Shown here in pieces: positions 16,476-25,849 of a stretch of 64,000 bases of DNA. The DNA is from Alkalihalobacillus bogoriensis ATCC BAA-922 (lineage in GTDB: Bacteria; Bacillota; Bacilli; Bacillales; Bacillaceae_F), in NCBI RefSeq assembly GCF_000621445.1, contig NZ_KK211279.1:119587-183586 (forward strand), in the 5' to 3' direction. Under the pieces are notes generated by a model that saw nothing but the letters and a program-made list of their open reading frames with translations, was not told where the DNA came from and did no database searches. Positions within the stretch are counted from its first letter, which is position 1, and every line of letters starts with the position of its first letter. The position numbers and the translations under genes are program-made.

Positions 16476-19274
16476 CTAAGAAAAGCGAATGGAACGAAGC
16501 TTTAATGGTCCATCAATAAATAAATATACATCGCCAAAATGGTCGTTTACTTGAACAGGCATTGATATCTGTTTCCATCCCTTCGATTGATAAGCAGTAC
16601 ACGTACCAAGCCATTCACCGTCTCGACTACCAACTCGCAATTCAAGTGAAGCGTCATCCAACTCATTTTCAATAATTGCTTCAAATAAACCTGAAACATT
16701 ACGAAAATCAATATTAAAAAAGGCAAGCCAGCCATTTCGTTCTGTTGGTTTGATACAATACGTTTTGTTTTTGACTTCAACAATCATTATATTGTCATAG
16801 TCATCGTAATTTATTGCTGAAATAGTTTCTAATCCGTCTCGTGGTGGGATCACTTCTCCGTTTATATCTGAAACTAATGAACACCTGATTTCGTTTGATG
16901 AAGGACCAACGATAAAGGTATACTCCCCTTTTTCTACACAATACCGCTCTCTCGTTACATCCCATATCGCTAATGACGAAACAGGAACAGCAAACACTAC
17001 TTCTTTCTCCTCATGAAGATTGAGTGTCAAACGTTGAAAGCCACATAATGTTTTTAACGGTCGTTTCACCCTGGATTTGTTTGCTTTTACATAAAGCTGA
17101 ACGACTTCATCACCTGAAAACGCACCTATATTTTTGATTGTCACACTGGCAAAAATATAGTCCTCATTCTCCACTTTCCCTTTCCGTATTTTCATATTTT
17201 TGTAGGCAAATGTCGTATAACTTAAACCATAACCAAATGGATATAATACATCTCCGTCAAAATATTGGTATGTTCGTTTTCCTTTTATAATATCGTAGTC
17301 CATGATAGATGGTAATTGCTCACTTGAACGGTACCATGTCAAACTTAAGCGGCCTGCTGGATTATAATCCCCAAAAAGTACATCTGCAATGGCATTTCCT
17401 AATTCTGGTCCAGCATGCGAAGTAGCTAGTATTGCTGGAATATACTGTTGCTCCCAATTTAAAGCATATGGATAACTACTTACCGTTACAACAACTGTCT
17501 TTTTATTGACCTTTTTTACAGCTTGAATGAGCTTCGTTTGCTCAGGTGCTAAACAAATATCTTTTCGGTCGATACATTCCTTCCCGTTAATAAACGGGTT
17601 GTTTCCTACAAAAACGATGGCGACATCGGCTTGTTTGGCTAATTCTGTTGCTGTTTCCAACCCATTTTCAACTACTTCGATTTCAAATAAACTCAGTTTT
17701 TCTTCCTTAGTTAGTTGAAACGTAGAGTTCGCTTCTACCGATACAAACTGTCCCTCCCAAGTTTGCCAAGTACAATGACCATCCTCGTTTTCTGTAAAAC
17801 ACATACATTCCTTCACAAACCAGCCTCTCGCTTCTTCCGCTGAAGCTTCAAGTTTGTTCTTTTCTGATACGGTGACAAATCTTCCATTTGTCATTGATCG
17901 TAACGTTTGATTCTCAAATCCCCAATCAACGAACTCAAACATTTCTGCTTCTTCTTTTTCCTTTGTCGCTACGAGTTGATTTGTCTCTCCGTCTAGTCCG
18001 ACATAATAACCGGTAGCAGTAGAACGGATGTGAACCGTGTTATAACCGTTCGCAAACTGAACATCAGAGTCGGATAGCTTCTCCTTTATTCCAAGAAATG
18101 GTGTAACTTGATATGCTGGGGTTCCACTATACCAATCAACATGAACTTCATTAGCTAACGGTCCGATCACTGCAATTTTTTGTATTATTTCTTTTTGAAG
18201 TGGAAGTACATTATCATTTTTTAACAACACGATTTGTTCAAGTGCCGCTTGTTTTGATAATTCAGCGTGTTCTTTTGCAAGCAATTTCGATGGAGGAATA
18301 TTCGCATACGGATCCAATTCCGGATCAAATTCTCCCAATCGAAACCGAATTTGAAATGTATGAAATAGAGCTTCATCGATATGTTTTTCATCCAATAATC
18401 CTTTTGCTAAAGCCTCGCGAATCGCACTTGTCGCGATGGCTTCATCATCTGTAATGCTGTCAATGCCACTTTTTATCGCATCAGCTAACGCTTCTGGATA
18501 ATTGTCATAATAATGATGGTCATCGACAATCCCGACTACATCTCCAGCATCACTAACGATAAAACCATCCATTTGCCATTCTTCTTTCACGATTTGTTTT
18601 ACAAAAGGATGTAGTGGGGCTGGCGTACCATTAATCGAATTATAGGCGGTCATGATTGATTTAGCTTTTCCTTCTACAATCGCTGGTTTAAACGCCTGTA
18701 AATAATATTCATACATATTTCTTGGGTCAATGCTTGCTGAGCAACTTGTTCTTTGTTCCTCATTATTATTTCCAATGAAATGTTTTAATGTCGCAACCGT
18801 TTTTAAATAACAGGGATCCTCTCCTTGCATTCCTTTAACAAGTTCTTTTGATAACTCCCCTGTTAAATAAGGGTCTTCCCCATAAGCTTCTTCTGTCCTT
18901 CCCCATCTTGGATCACGTTCCATATCAACAGTAGGAGCCCAAAGCGTTAATCCATGTGATGCTGGATTTTTTTGATGGTACACACGGGCTTCATCACTAA
19001 TGACATTGCCAATCTTTTTCAGTAATTCTCGGTTCCATGTTTGTGACAAACCGATTGTTTGTGGGAACACGGTCGCTTCGCCTAACCAAGCAACACCGTG
19101 TGCAGCTTCTGTTCCTTGTTTATAAGCAGAAATTCCTAACCTCGTAATTTCTGGTTGATATTGCATCATTAACGAAATTTTTTCTTCGGTGGTAAACCTC
19201 GACACTAAATCTTTGACTCTTTCATCAAGAGGTAACATATGATTTTGAAATGGATAGACGAGCTGTTTTGTCAA
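16476..19274 (-). CDS. GH3 beta-glucosidase (or beta-xylosidase) with fascin-like insert and CBM6-like tail
   Basis: Retaining glycosidase of 932 residues without a signal peptide, so cytoplasmic. The N-terminal GH3 barrel carries the nucleophile Asp242 in GFIVSDAGDV; the usual following Trp is Ala here. The C-terminal GH3 domain resumes at about 540, with Glu566 in KECIDRKD a candidate acid/base. Between them, residues about 415-535 form a Trp/Phe/Gly-rich fascin-like beta-trefoil insertion. An Fn3-like domain follows (705-795) and a CBM6-like beta-sandwich ends the protein (810-932). The start is TTG 19274 after AAGGAGAG. It lies 24 bases after the GH1 gene. In a xyloglucan pathway it would release glucose or xylose from oligosaccharides; specificity cannot be read from sequence. 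Confidence 0.9.
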   Translation of the reverse strand: MTKQLVYPFQNHMLPLDERVKDLVSRFTTEEKISLMMQYQPEITRLGISAYKQGTEAAHGVAWLGEATVFPQTIGLSQTWNRELLKKIGNVISDEARVYHQKNPASHGLTLWAPTVDMERDPRWGRTEEAYGEDPYLTGELSKELVKGMQGEDPCYLKTVATLKHFIGNNNEEQRTSCSASIDPRNMYEYYLQAFKPAIVEGKAKSIMTAYNSINGTPAPLHPFVKQIVKEEWQMDGFIVSDAGDVVGIVDDHHYYDNYPEALADAIKSGIDSITDDEAIATSAIREALAKGLLDEKHIDEALFHTFQIRFRLGEFDPELDPYANIPPSKLLAKEHAELSKQAALEQIVLLKNDNVLPLQKEIIQKIAVIGPLANEVHVDWYSGTPAYQVTPFLGIKEKLSDSDVQFANGYNTVHIRSTATGYYVGLDGETNQLVATKEKEEAEMFEFVDWGFENQTLRSMTNGRFVTVSEKNKLEASAEEARGWFVKECMCFTENEDGHCTWQTWEGQFVSVEANSTFQLTKEEKLSLFEIEVVENGLETATELAKQADVAIVFVGNNPFINGKECIDRKDICLAPEQTKLIQAVKKVNKKTVVVTVSSYPYALNWEQQYIPAILATSHAGPELGNAIADVLFGDYNPAGRLSLTWYRSSEQLPSIMDYDIIKGKRTYQYFDGDVLYPFGYGLSYTTFAYKNMKIRKGKVENEDYIFASVTIKNIGAFSGDEVVQLYVKANKSRVKRPLKTLCGFQRLTLNLHEEKEVVFAVPVSSLAIWDVTRERYCVEKGEYTFIVGPSSNEIRCSLVSDINGEVIPPRDGLETISAINYDDYDNIMIVEVKNKTYCIKPTERNGWLAFFNIDFRNVSGLFEAIIENELDDASLELRVGSRDGEWLGTCTAYQSKGWKQISMPVQVNDHFGDVYLFIDGPLKLRSIRFS

Positions 19275-19298
19275 AACCTTCTCTCCTTTATTACATAA

Positions 19299-20651
19299 TT
19301 ATTGAGTCGATTCAAACCAATTATGTTTTACAAGTTTTCCATACCAATAATAGCTTTCTTTTTTCACTCGCTCTAGCGTTCGGAAATTAACATAAACGAT
19401 ACCAAAACGCTTGCCATAGCCTTCTGCCCATTCAAAATTATCTAGCAACGACCAAGCCATATATCCTTTAACGTTTATTCCGTCCTCAATACTGCGATGA
19501 AGCTGAATAATATGCTGCTTTAAATAATTCACTCTTCGTTTGTCATCGACTTCCCCCTCAAGATTTGGTTCATCATTGATGCAAGCCCCATTTTCGGTAA
19601 TATAAATCGATGGATTTCCATATTTATCAGCCACATAGTGAAGGGCCTCATAAAGTCCTCTCGCATCAATTGGCCAACCGATATCTGTACGTTCCAATCC
19701 CATATCCATCGCTTCACTTTGTAACATTCCGGCATTTTCATTAAACCGACTGACTCCAGCCGAATAATAATTGACACCAATAAAGTCAATCGGTTCGGCA
19801 ATAATGTTCATATCACCGTCAATGATTGGAGGGCTAACCCCTTCTTTTTCAAACCATTCTAGCAACTCTTTCGGATATGTCTTAAAATAAATCGGATCTA
19901 AAAACCAATCGCCTGTCCACATAACTTCCCGTAAGCACGCGTCTTTATCTTCTTGTTTGTTTGTATATGGAACAGCCCATGTAAGGTTAGGGGCGATTCC
20001 GATCTGACCTTCCACTTGCAGTTCACGAAACATTTGAACTGTCTTTCCGTGTGCAACAAGCATATGGTGAGCAATTGTTGTCGCCAATTGTAAATCTTGA
20101 TGTCCAGGTGCATGAATGCCAAGATAATTGGATAAATACGAAGCGCACCACGGTTCATTAAAGGTAATCCACTGTTTGATTTTTCCTGAGAATTCGCGAA
20201 ACATAAGCTCCGCATACTTCTCATATGCATCTATCGTTTCGCGATTCCACCATCCTCCTTTATCTTCTAATGCCTGTGGTAAGTCCCAATGATAGAGGGT
20301 ACACATCGGTTCAATTCCTGCATGAAGAAGTTCATCAACAACCTGATGATAATAATCTAATCCAAGTTGGTTCACTTCTTCTTGACCTAGTGGGAAAACT
20401 CGTGGCCAAGAAACAGAAAAGCGATACGTTGTTACCCCTAACTCTTTCATAAGCTGAATATCTTCTTTATAACGATGGTAGCTATCGCAAGCAACATCAC
20501 CGGTATCTCCGCCGTATACTTTTCCCGGTGTTTTTGAAAATGTATCCCATATTGATGGTCCTCTACCGTCTATATTTGCCGCTCCTTCAACTTGATAAGC
20601 TGCCGTCGCCGTTCCCCATTTGAAATCAGTTGGAAATTGATAAATCGTCAT
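19299..20651 (-). CDS. GH1 beta-glucosidase
   Basis: Cytoplasmic retaining beta-glucosidase of 450 residues, the usual length for family GH1. Acid/base Glu166 is in TFNEPWC and nucleophile Glu353 in YITENGA; the N-terminal F.WGTATAAYQVEG signature is intact. There is no phospho-site signature of the 6-phospho enzymes and no PTS gene nearby, so it probably acts on unphosphorylated cello- or xyloglucan oligosaccharides. Located 21 bases after the GH31 gene and co-transcribed with it. Confidence 0.94.
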   Translation of the reverse strand: MTIYQFPTDFKWGTATAAYQVEGAANIDGRGPSIWDTFSKTPGKVYGGDTGDVACDSYHRYKEDIQLMKELGVTTYRFSVSWPRVFPLGQEEVNQLGLDYYHQVVDELLHAGIEPMCTLYHWDLPQALEDKGGWWNRETIDAYEKYAELMFREFSGKIKQWITFNEPWCASYLSNYLGIHAPGHQDLQLATTIAHHMLVAHGKTVQMFRELQVEGQIGIAPNLTWAVPYTNKQEDKDACLREVMWTGDWFLDPIYFKTYPKELLEWFEKEGVSPPIIDGDMNIIAEPIDFIGVNYYSAGVSRFNENAGMLQSEAMDMGLERTDIGWPIDARGLYEALHYVADKYGNPSIYITENGACINDEPNLEGEVDDKRRVNYLKQHIIQLHRSIEDGINVKGYMAWSLLDNFEWAEGYGKRFGIVYVNFRTLERVKKESYYWYGKLVKHNWFESTQ

Positions 20652-20672
20652 CCTTTAACACCCTTTCATTTG

Positions 20673-22994
20673 TTACTGTTTTACTGTAAAGACAAAGCCT
20701 TTTGACACGTCATTAGGTGTAAATAACACTCCATTTCCAACAGGTGTTGCCGTTGCACCATCGACCGTGTCGATCTGTTCTCCCCCTCTCATCACTAAAG
20801 TCCAGCGTTTTTTTGGTGTGCCGATCAGTTTTACTTCTATTGTTGTCTCGTTTTTTTCAATAGACACGTCATATTGTTTCTCACCGTTTTCATTTCGAAT
20901 CGTTGCCATTGCTTTTGTTGATAACCCAAACACATGAAATTCAACATGTTCGGCGTAATCATAGTCTGGTTTATCCTCAAACGCACCAAGTGAGAGAATC
21001 GAATTCGGTCGGACATAAAGTGGTAGACTCATATAATCATAGGAACGCTTTAGCCAAGTTCCTCCATTGATTTGCTCATTTGATAAAAAGTCTGTCCAAA
21101 CTCCTTTTGGCAAATAAAATGTTGAGCTTCCTTCTTTATTAAAAATCGGGGCGACAAGCAATGAATCACCTAGCATGTATTGACGGTCCAAGAAGTCACA
21201 AGTTGGATCATCTTCAAATTCAAGTATCATCGCTCGCATAAGCGGTATTCCCTTCTCACTCGCTTCAAAAGCGGCATCATACAAATAAGGCATAAGACGG
21301 CATTTTAATTTTGTAAAAAATGTCACGACGTCCACAGATTCTTCATCATATAGCCATGGCACCCGGTATGAACTACTTCCATGCAGACGGCTATGACTAG
21401 ATAATAATCCGAATGCTGCCCAGCGCTTATATAAATCAGCTGGTGCTGTACTTTCAAACCCACCAATATCATGACTCCAAAATCCAAAGCCTGATAATCC
21501 TAATGAAAGCCCTCCTCGCAAGCTTTCCGCCATCGATTCATATGTTGCATAGCAATCGCCTCCCCAATGGACTGGAAATTGTTGACCACCTGCTGTTGAA
21601 GAACGAGCAAATAAAGCTGCCTTGCCTTTTCCGAGTTTTTCTTCTAGTAAGTCAAATACGATTTTGTTGTAAAGATATGAATAATAATTGTGCATTTTTT
21701 CTGGGTTTGATTTGTCATAATACACAACATCAGTTGGAATTCTTTCCCCAAAGTCGGTTTTAAAGCTATCTACTCCCATATCAATTAATCGTTGTAAATG
21801 GCCCGTATACCAAGAGCATGCTTCTGGGTTCGTGAAATCGACAATGCCCATGCCTGGTTGCCATTTATCCCATTGCCATACATCACCATTTGGTTTTTGT
21901 AGTAAATAACCTTTTTCAACGGCTTCATCAAACAAATGAGATTGCTGGGCGATATAAGGATTGATCCACACACAAATCGAAAGTCCTTTTGCTTTTAACC
22001 TTTGAATCATCCCTTTAGGATCTGGAAACACTTGTTTATCCCATTCAAAATTGCACCATTTCATCGCTTCCATCCAAAAGCAATCAAAATGAAACACCCG
22101 TAACGGAATATCGCGTTCCAACATGCCATCAACAAACTCATTCACTGTTGCTTCATCATAATTTGTTGTAAAGGATGTCGTTAACCATAATCCAAACGAC
22201 CAAGCTGGTGGCAACGCCGGTTTCCCTGTTAATGTAGTAAAGTTTTCCAGTACTTTTTTAACTGTTCCTCCGCCAATGATGAAGTACTCTAGCTTTTCTC
22301 CTTTTACACTAAATTGTACTTTTGAGACTTTTTCTGACGCGACTTCAAATGAAACATTTTCAGGATGATTAACAAACACTCCGTAGCCTTTGTTTGACAC
22401 ATAAAATGGCACATTTTTATACGATTGCTCTGAACTTGTTCCTCCGTCTTTATTCCATGTATTTACGACTTGCCCGTTTTTTACAAAAGGAGTGAATCTT
22501 TCACCTAACCCGTATATTTGTTCTCCTACACTTACATTCAATTCCTCACGCATATATGTTTGTTTATGTGCATCTGTAATATGAGCCATCCCTTTAAAAC
22601 CACTTGATGTGATTTCGGTTGACTCATAACAATATGTTGTTCCCCACTCGCCTTTATTCACATTCACCGCTAATTTACCGGATGTAAATGAAAAGCTAGT
22701 TTCTGATTCTTCAATTTCAATAGCTGGTCGTTGAACCGCTTTAATATCAAACTCAGGTTGTTGTTTTTTCGTACCTTTATGTCGGTATATTTCTACACGA
22801 ATTACATCTTTTAACGGTGATGAATAGCGAACAGTCAATAATGGTAAATCAAGCTGGGCCGTTCGATGTGTGACGTCTTTTGGAGCAACATACATCGTTA
22901 ATGAATCAGTATCGGACGTAGCTTGAAATAATTGTACTGGTGTAATTAAGTCATACCCTTCTCTTATTAACCAATTTCCATCTGTAAACTTCAT
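20673..22994 (-). CDS. GH31 alpha-xylosidase, YicI type
   Basis: Removes alpha-1,6-linked xylose from the non-reducing end of xyloglucan oligosaccharides (isoprimeverose units). At 773 residues it aligns from the first residues with the YicI pattern MKFTDGNWLIREGYDL. Nucleophile Asp414 is in FKTDFGERIPTD, and general acid Asp480 in HWGGDCYATYESM, corresponding to 416 and 482 of E. coli YicI. The YicI substrate-pocket motif FHFDCFWM is present, which separates alpha-xylosidases from alpha-glucosidases of this family. No signal peptide. First gene after the importer, behind AAGGAGG. Confidence 0.95.
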   Translation of the reverse strand: MKFTDGNWLIREGYDLITPVQLFQATSDTDSLTMYVAPKDVTHRTAQLDLPLLTVRYSSPLKDVIRVEIYRHKGTKKQQPEFDIKAVQRPAIEIEESETSFSFTSGKLAVNVNKGEWGTTYCYESTEITSSGFKGMAHITDAHKQTYMREELNVSVGEQIYGLGERFTPFVKNGQVVNTWNKDGGTSSEQSYKNVPFYVSNKGYGVFVNHPENVSFEVASEKVSKVQFSVKGEKLEYFIIGGGTVKKVLENFTTLTGKPALPPAWSFGLWLTTSFTTNYDEATVNEFVDGMLERDIPLRVFHFDCFWMEAMKWCNFEWDKQVFPDPKGMIQRLKAKGLSICVWINPYIAQQSHLFDEAVEKGYLLQKPNGDVWQWDKWQPGMGIVDFTNPEACSWYTGHLQRLIDMGVDSFKTDFGERIPTDVVYYDKSNPEKMHNYYSYLYNKIVFDLLEEKLGKGKAALFARSSTAGGQQFPVHWGGDCYATYESMAESLRGGLSLGLSGFGFWSHDIGGFESTAPADLYKRWAAFGLLSSHSRLHGSSSYRVPWLYDEESVDVVTFFTKLKCRLMPYLYDAAFEASEKGIPLMRAMILEFEDDPTCDFLDRQYMLGDSLLVAPIFNKEGSSTFYLPKGVWTDFLSNEQINGGTWLKRSYDYMSLPLYVRPNSILSLGAFEDKPDYDYAEHVEFHVFGLSTKAMATIRNENGEKQYDVSIEKNETTIEVKLIGTPKKRWTLVMRGGEQIDTVDGATATPVGNGVLFTPNDVSKGFVFTVKQ

Positions 22995-23023
22995 TTTTAT
23001 CCTCCTTGGTAAATAGCATTTTT

Positions 23024-23138
23024 AAGAAAAACGCGGAGCGTCTTTTCTTTCAAGCGAAGTGCTGATCCTTCGCTCTTTCTTGAAATAACTTTCAAAACCC
23101 CACTGCTACACTAAAATTTTTACCTTTTCTTATCTTGT
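23024..23138 (+). repeat. Short copy of the dispersed AAACGCGGAGCG hairpin element
   Basis: Shares its start (AAGAAAAACGCGGAGCGTC) and its end (CACTGCTACACTAAAATTTTT) with the full copies at 30.4, 41.3 and 58.5 kb, but lacks the central CCCCAAG hairpin. Located between the GH31 gene and the terminator of the binding-protein gene. Confidence 0.75.
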
Positions 23139-23179
23139 AAGAAAAGGTTAACTCAAAGGATTGATGAGTTAACCTTTTT
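23136..23179 (-). terminator. Terminator or attenuator between the importer and the glycosidases
   Basis: Perfect 13-bp stem AAAAGGTTAACTC/GAGTTAACCTTTT followed by TTTTCTT on the minus strand, 9 bases after the binding-protein stop. It would lower transcription of the GH31-GH1-GH3-yesL part relative to the importer unless another promoter lies in 22995-23135. Confidence 0.85.
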
Positions 23180-23187
23180 CATAGAGC

Positions 23188-24894
23188 TTAGTTATTCCAT
23201 AATTCGATTCGCTTTTGCAAAAGTTTTGTGAATTCTTGTTCCATTTCTTCTACTCCATGTCGCTCTAGCTCATCCATAAAGCTGTCGTAGATCGAATCAA
23301 AATCTTTTGGGTCGGCTAAAATCGCTTGTGGAATTCTCGAAAACATCGTATCTTGAGCACGCTGGAATGGTACTGCAATCGGTGAATCCGAGCTATAATT
23401 GATTTCCCATGCTGCCCCATAAGGCCTTACAGGAAATTCATCTTCTTGTGGGAATAACTCTTTCCACGTCTCAACTCCGTATGCTGCCAGTACTTCTTTT
23501 TCCACTTCGGTATAATCTGAAATTAATGTTTCTGGTGTATTAATCGTGAACGGTTGCCCTGTTGAATCTAGCACACCGTCCCCATAATGTGGTCCATATG
23601 CTCGGAAAACATTAATTCCTGTTCTTTCATCGAAAGCACTATCAGAATTACGTTGCTGTCGTTGTTCCTCTGTTAAATAACGATTTCCATTTTCATCTAC
23701 TTGATAATGCTCGCCTTCAATACCCCAGTTATTTAAAATTTGAGCTTCCTCTGATGCCAACCAATCTAAAAACTGAATTGCTCGAACAGGGTCTGGATTA
23801 TCAACTGAAATTCCTATTCCCCATGTTGATAAATATCCTGTAGGTTGAAAATTGGCATGCAAGTACGTTTCATCTAATGTAACTGGGTACACGCCATGCA
23901 TTCTTTCATATTTCCCATCTTCTCTAAGTGCTGTTTGTGTATCACCTACTGACCATTCTGCATCAATCATTCCTAATACACGGCCAGAAGAAATTTTCGC
24001 TTTATATTGGTCTTCTTGTTGGACAAAGCTTTCTGGATCTAGAAGTCCTTCTGCATTCATATGGTTTAACCAACGGAAATACTCCCGTTCCTCTGGTCTA
24101 CGGTAATGAAGAATTGCTTCATAAGTGTCTTGGTCAACATACCATTCGCCGTCATCAGGTGCTCCTGTTGCAAAGAACGCTGGGTTTGTAACAGAGATTA
24201 ATAGTCTCCAGTCATCTGCAAGCAATGTTAACGGAATCGTAGGCTGTCCATCTATTTCTGGATATTTTTCATAATACGTACGAATCGCATTTTCAAAGTC
24301 TTCAACTGTGCGAATTTCAGGATATCCTAGCTCTTTGACAACGGCATGTTGTAGCCAAAAGCCATTACCAGGTGTGCGATATTCTTGGTCAACTGGATTC
24401 GTTCCAATAAAGTAAATCGAATCATCATCTTCACTCCACACCATTCGTTCTAAATAATCGCCATACACCTTTTTTATATTAGGACCATGCTCTTCGATTA
24501 AAGGACGTAAATCAATCATTGCTCCCGCATCTACAAGAAGGTTCGCATCTCCTTTTGGTAAAATGAAATCAGGATAGTTCCCACTTGCAGCAAATAACGA
24601 AATTCGTTCTGCTGGGTCACCAAGAGCAAAATCTGCTTCGAGTGTTACTCCTGTTGCTTCTAGAATCTTTTGTCCCACTGGACTGTCCATCCCATTCCAG
24701 CTCGGATTATTATCCGCAGCAAACAACGAGAATGTAATCGGTTCCAAATCACCGTTTTGTTCAACAACCGTTTCGGGGTCTTTATCCGTTTCTTCTTCCT
24801 TCGTTGTTTCCTCACTATTACTGCAAGCAGCAAACATCCATACAACACTACACATGAGTAAGAATAATACGAGCTTCTTTCCTTTTCCTTTCAT
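23188..24894 (-). CDS. Sugar ABC transporter substrate-binding lipoprotein
   Basis: Extracellular solute-binding protein of family 1 (LipO/YtcQ type), 568 residues. The lipobox FAAC-SNS places the lipidated Cys at residue 24, followed by an acidic linker. I start at ATG 24894 behind AAAGGAGGG; the ATG at 24918 has no site. The size, larger than a maltose-binding protein, is typical of the binding proteins paired with LplB/YtcP permeases that take up oligosaccharides. In this cluster the likely ligands are xyloglucan oligosaccharides (inference). Last gene of the importer unit. Confidence 0.92.
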   Translation of the reverse strand: MKGKGKKLVLFLLMCSVVWMFAACSNSEETTKEEETDKDPETVVEQNGDLEPITFSLFAADNNPSWNGMDSPVGQKILEATGVTLEADFALGDPAERISLFAASGNYPDFILPKGDANLLVDAGAMIDLRPLIEEHGPNIKKVYGDYLERMVWSEDDDSIYFIGTNPVDQEYRTPGNGFWLQHAVVKELGYPEIRTVEDFENAIRTYYEKYPEIDGQPTIPLTLLADDWRLLISVTNPAFFATGAPDDGEWYVDQDTYEAILHYRRPEEREYFRWLNHMNAEGLLDPESFVQQEDQYKAKISSGRVLGMIDAEWSVGDTQTALREDGKYERMHGVYPVTLDETYLHANFQPTGYLSTWGIGISVDNPDPVRAIQFLDWLASEEAQILNNWGIEGEHYQVDENGNRYLTEEQRQQRNSDSAFDERTGINVFRAYGPHYGDGVLDSTGQPFTINTPETLISDYTEVEKEVLAAYGVETWKELFPQEDEFPVRPYGAAWEINYSSDSPIAVPFQRAQDTMFSRIPQAILADPKDFDSIYDSFMDELERHGVEEMEQEFTKLLQKRIELWNN

Positions 24895-24928
24895 TGTTAA
24901 CCCTCCTTTAGTTTTCATCGTCTAGCAC

Positions 24929-25837
24929 TTATTTCACTGCCCCTAATGTCATCCCTTTCACAAAATATTTTTGTAAGAAAGGATACACGAGCAAAATCGG
25001 AACAATCGTCACAATAGAAATGGCCATTTTTACAGATTCAGGTGAAACCCGGTTCACTAAATCTGCTCCTTGTCCTCCTCGTACAGAGTCAATACCTGCA
25101 CTTGTTGCAGTGTTTTGCAGTATTTTCATTAATTCATATTGCAATGTCGTTAACGATGCGTTTGCACTATTGTAAATATACGTATCAAACCACATATTCC
25201 ATTGCATAACCGCAATAAACAAAGCAATTGTAGCTAAGACTGGCTTACATATCGGCAGGATAATTTTCCAATAGATCGTGAAGTCATTTGCTCCATCCAT
25301 TTTTGCTGATTCTTGCAAAGCAAATGGCAACCCATCCATAAATGAACGAATGATAATAATGTTCCAAGCACTTGCGAGAAGTGGAAGAATGTAAACCGCA
25401 AATGTGTTAATTAACCCTAAATCACGCATGAGCATATAGGTTGGAATTAATCCTCCACTGAAAAACATCGTTAAGACAATGACGGTCGAGACAAATTTTC
25501 TAGCTTGAAAATCACGACGACTTAACGTATAAGCGACCATCGAACAAACAAAAAGTCCTAATACTGTTCCTATGACCGTACGCAATACAGAATTGATAAA
25601 CCCTGTTACTAAACTGTCATAGCGGAGAATAACGGCATAATTATCTAGCGTAAATGCTCGTGGCCAAATATGAATTCCTCCACGGACCGTGTCTGTCGAT
25701 TCATTTAATGAAATCGCCAACACATTTAAAAATGGGTAAAGCATGACAATAATGACAAGGCACATGAACAAATAATTAAAGACGGTAAATATTTTTTCAC
25801 CAGCTGTCATTCGTTCTAGTTTATATTTTTTTATCAC
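24929..25837 (-). CDS. Carbohydrate ABC transporter permease, YtcP/LplC type
   Basis: One of two inner-membrane permeases of a CUT1 importer, 302 residues with six transmembrane segments. The EAA loop, which contacts the ATPase, reads LQESAKMDGANDFTIYWKIILP. Starts with GTG at 25837 behind GGGAGGGAGG, 12 bases after the first permease. The protein ends KGMTLGAVK, a typical terminus for this group. No ATPase gene is present in the cluster, so the pair probably uses a shared MsmX-like ATPase encoded elsewhere. Confidence 0.92.
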   Translation of the reverse strand: MIKKYKLERMTAGEKIFTVFNYLFMCLVIIVMLYPFLNVLAISLNESTDTVRGGIHIWPRAFTLDNYAVILRYDSLVTGFINSVLRTVIGTVLGLFVCSMVAYTLSRRDFQARKFVSTVIVLTMFFSGGLIPTYMLMRDLGLINTFAVYILPLLASAWNIIIIRSFMDGLPFALQESAKMDGANDFTIYWKIILPICKPVLATIALFIAVMQWNMWFDTYIYNSANASLTTLQYELMKILQNTATSAGIDSVRGGQGADLVNRVSPESVKMAISIVTIVPILLVYPFLQKYFVKGMTLGAVK

Positions 25838-25849
25838 GTTCCTCCCTCC

